From Syntrophomonadaceae bacterium (GTDB taxonomy: Bacteria; Bacillota; Syntrophomonadia; Syntrophomonadales; Syntrophomonadaceae), in NCBI GenBank assembly GCA_012522705.1, contig JAAYJY010000194.1:1-6805 (forward strand): a stretch of 6,805 nt of DNA, given 5' to 3'. The number at the start of each line of letters is the position of its first letter. The stretch's first letter is position 1. The translations under genes and the position numbers were made by a program. Below the pieces are notes generated by a model. It saw only the letters and a program-made list of their open reading frames with translations. It did no database searches and was not told the origin of the DNA. Shown here piece by piece: positions 5,326 through 6,805 of the stretch.

Positions 5326-6805
5326 CTATATCCTCTTCTTGAGCAGTCTGCTTAAAGTCCCCTTTAACGCGGAACTCTCCCGGGGCTCAGCTTCCACACA
5401 GGCGGGCAGCGAGTAGCGGATATCCTCGAACATATCCTCGCCCTTGTGCAGCATGTTGTTAAAGACCGTGTTGCGCTTCTCCACCACGATGCACATATCC
5501 GGGAATTCAGTCATGGTCATCTTGTACAGACCAAGGTCCATGATCTGGAGCATGTCATCCAGCAGATTGAAGAAATAAGTGGCGATACTATTGGGATTCG
5601 GAGCTACAAAATTAAATGGGTAAATCTCGTTCAAAACCACATTGTTAAATTTCATCAGGGTGGAAACCACATCGGAAGAGACCTTCGTATAGCGAACCGA
5701 GTAATTATCGGTCGGGACATCCACCTCGATGGTTATCTGCAGGGCGTGGTGATTTAATTCCTTGGCGCCGCTTATTTCACTGAAATAGCGAACATCGATA
5801 AATGCGTCCAGCTGCATCCGTTCACTGATTTCTATCTGCTTGGCGGCCGGCGGGAGCACCGGCGCCTCTGGTTGCGGTTCTGGTTCGATCTCAGGCAGCA
5901 ACAGCGGTTCAGGCTCCAAATCATCTCCGACCAGTTCCTCGTCCTGGATTGGCAGGCTTTGAGCTTCAGCTGCCTCTTCCTCGATATGATCCGGTTCAGC
6001 CGCTTGGGGCTGTTCTTCTTCCAACCCGGTTGCTTCGGCTTCCGCCGCAGGGGCCTGGTCGGCCTCTTGCGCAGCCGTGATCTCTTCCCCGGATTCCGGC
6101 GCGGATGGTGTTTCCAGTTCAACTACCGGCGTTTCTGTCTCTACCGTTTCTATCGCTTCAATCGTCTCTATCGCTTCTATTGCCTCTACCGCTTCTATCG
6201 TTTCTATTGTATCCGGCGGGGGCGCCCCCGCCTCTTTCTCCACCGCAACTGCCGGGATTTCCGCTGAATCTGCGCTCGCCACCGTTTCTGCCGGCCTGTC
6301 GACGATTGCCTTTTTCTCCAAAGTCGGTTCGGCTTCCGCAGGCTGGGCAACCGTATCCTCCGCCTGAATTTTGGGCAGCTTGGCCGGCGGGGTCACTTTC
6401 TCCTGGGTTTCGGTTGCAGCAGGTTGGGACGGTCCGGAGGACTGGGGCGCAGCCTTCGTTTTCTTCTGGGCGGTGGGCAGGGCTTCTTCCGGCTGTATAT
6501 CCAGCTTCTCGATCTTGCGGGTGGGCTCTGCCTCGGCGGCGTCGCCTTCCACTATCTTCAGATGGGAGGCCTTTTCTACCTCGGCCAGCGGCTCCGAGGG
6601 ACTAACCAGGGCTTTTTCAAACTGGCTGGTCTTCTCCTCGACGATCTCTATCTCCCGCTGTTTGCGCTGCAGTTCCAATTCCATCTCATCCAGGTAATAC
6701 TGGACCTGAGAGCGGGCCTGGGCCTCTATCCGCTGGGCGTTGGTATGGGCGGTAAACATGACCTCGGCCAGCTGGTTTTCCTTGTTGCGCAGGTAATTGT
6801 CCAGC
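5326..6805 (-). CDS. Gene C: coiled-coil protein with acidic linker and degenerate QueD-like domain (5' partial)
   Basis: 492 residues are visible; the N-terminus lies beyond the window. The first 65 or so residues are the same DivIVA-like coiled coil as in gene B (L-D-N-Y-L-R-N-K-E-N-Q, then N-A-Q-R-I-E-A-Q-A-R). A linker of about 260 residues rich in Glu, Ala and Pro follows, with a 9-bp coding repeat, and is probably disordered. The C-terminal domain (nt 5817-5476) parallels that of gene A: MQLDAFIDVRYF, KFNNVVLNEIYPF, TYFFNLLDDM and M-T-E-F-P. Only one of the three zinc-ligand positions keeps His (L-N-H-H); the first is Tyr and another Asn. The catalytic Asp-His pair is Asn-Asn, but the pterin-anchoring Glu position is kept. 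This points to a pseudoenzyme or purely structural domain. It ends in a basic tail (…SALKGTLSRLLKKRI). The stop is TAG with TAA one codon after the next, so TAG acts as a normal stop here. Specific function unknown. Confidence 0.85.
   Translation of the reverse strand, partial: LDNYLRNKENQLAEVMFTAHTNAQRIEAQARSQVQYYLDEMELELQRKQREIEIVEEKTSQFEKALVSPSEPLAEVEKASHLKIVEGDAAEAEPTRKIEKLDIQPEEALPTAQKKTKAAPQSSGPSQPAATETQEKVTPPAKLPKIQAEDTVAQPAEAEPTLEKKAIVDRPAETVASADSAEIPAVAVEKEAGAPPPDTIETIEAVEAIEAIETIEAIETVETETPVVELETPSAPESGEEITAAQEADQAPAAEAEATGLEEEQPQAAEPDHIEEEAAEAQSLPIQDEELVGDDLEPEPLLLPEIEPEPQPEAPVLPPAAKQIEISERMQLDAFIDVRYFSEISGAKELNHHALQITIEVDVPTDNYSVRYTKVSSDVVSTLMKFNNVVLNEIYPFNFVAPNPNSIATYFFNLLDDMLQIMDLGLYKMTMTEFPDMCIVVEKRNTVFNNMLHKGEDMFEDIRYSLPACVEAEPRESSALKGTLSRLLKKRI
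6140..6211. repeat. 9-bp tandem repeat inside gene C
   Basis: Eight imperfect copies of a 9-bp unit (plus-strand consensus TCTATCGCT, minus-strand AGCGATAGA) run without interruption. They encode the three-residue pattern Ile-Glu-Ala/Thr with Val variants (T-I-E, A-V-E, A-I-E) in the acidic linker. Units differ mostly at third-codon positions, so the array is not very young. The unit is a multiple of three, and copy-number change would alter linker length without breaking the frame. Confidence 0.85.

Noticed and set aside
6105..6605. Plus-strand Leu/Pro/Ser-rich open frame
   Set aside because: It is the reverse reading of the Glu/Ala/Pro linker and 9-bp repeat of gene C; the low complexity explains its openness.

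Overview
The window looks like chromosomal DNA from a spore-forming, Gram-positive clostridial bacterium, perhaps close to Syntrophomonadales; that placement is inference. The grounds are a purE-purB purine cluster behind a ykkC-class leader, a GerMN-domain lipoprotein, Shine-Dalgarno sequences ahead of the genes, a c-di-GMP-I riboswitch and DivIVA-like coiled-coil proteins. Genes are on the minus strand except the GerMN lipoprotein.

Left part (1-2252, minus strand): a sigma-A-like promoter, then a roughly 210-nt leader with a ykkC-type aptamer (most likely PRPP-sensing, from its gene context), then purE and purB sharing one base (TAATG). An open frame of unknown identity follows purB and leaves the window at position 1. 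A divergent promoter region (about 2253-2451) separates purE from the plus-strand GerMN lipoprotein gene (2452-2994). The gap 2995-3187, between convergent genes, shows no convincing gene or terminator.

Right part (3188-6805, minus strand): three related genes, in transcription order C (5326-6805, 5' end outside the window), B (4556-5044) and A (3188-4528). All carry a DivIVA-like coiled coil. A and C add a long acidic low-complexity linker, then a C-terminal domain that I read as a tunnelling-fold (QueD / 6-pyruvoyl-tetrahydropterin synthase) relative without the catalytic Cys and His, then a basic amphipathic tail. B is only the coiled coil and is split by an in-frame TAG. Between C and B lies a clear c-di-GMP-I (GEMM) aptamer followed by an intrinsic terminator. 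An 8-nt exact complementarity links the aptamer 3' end to the terminator stem and predicts an OFF switch for B and A.

The most notable content is this c-di-GMP-controlled family of coiled-coil plus pseudo-QueD proteins. I do not know a described system with this architecture. A structural or positioning role linked to the cell pole, division, sporulation or surface lifestyle is a hypothesis only.
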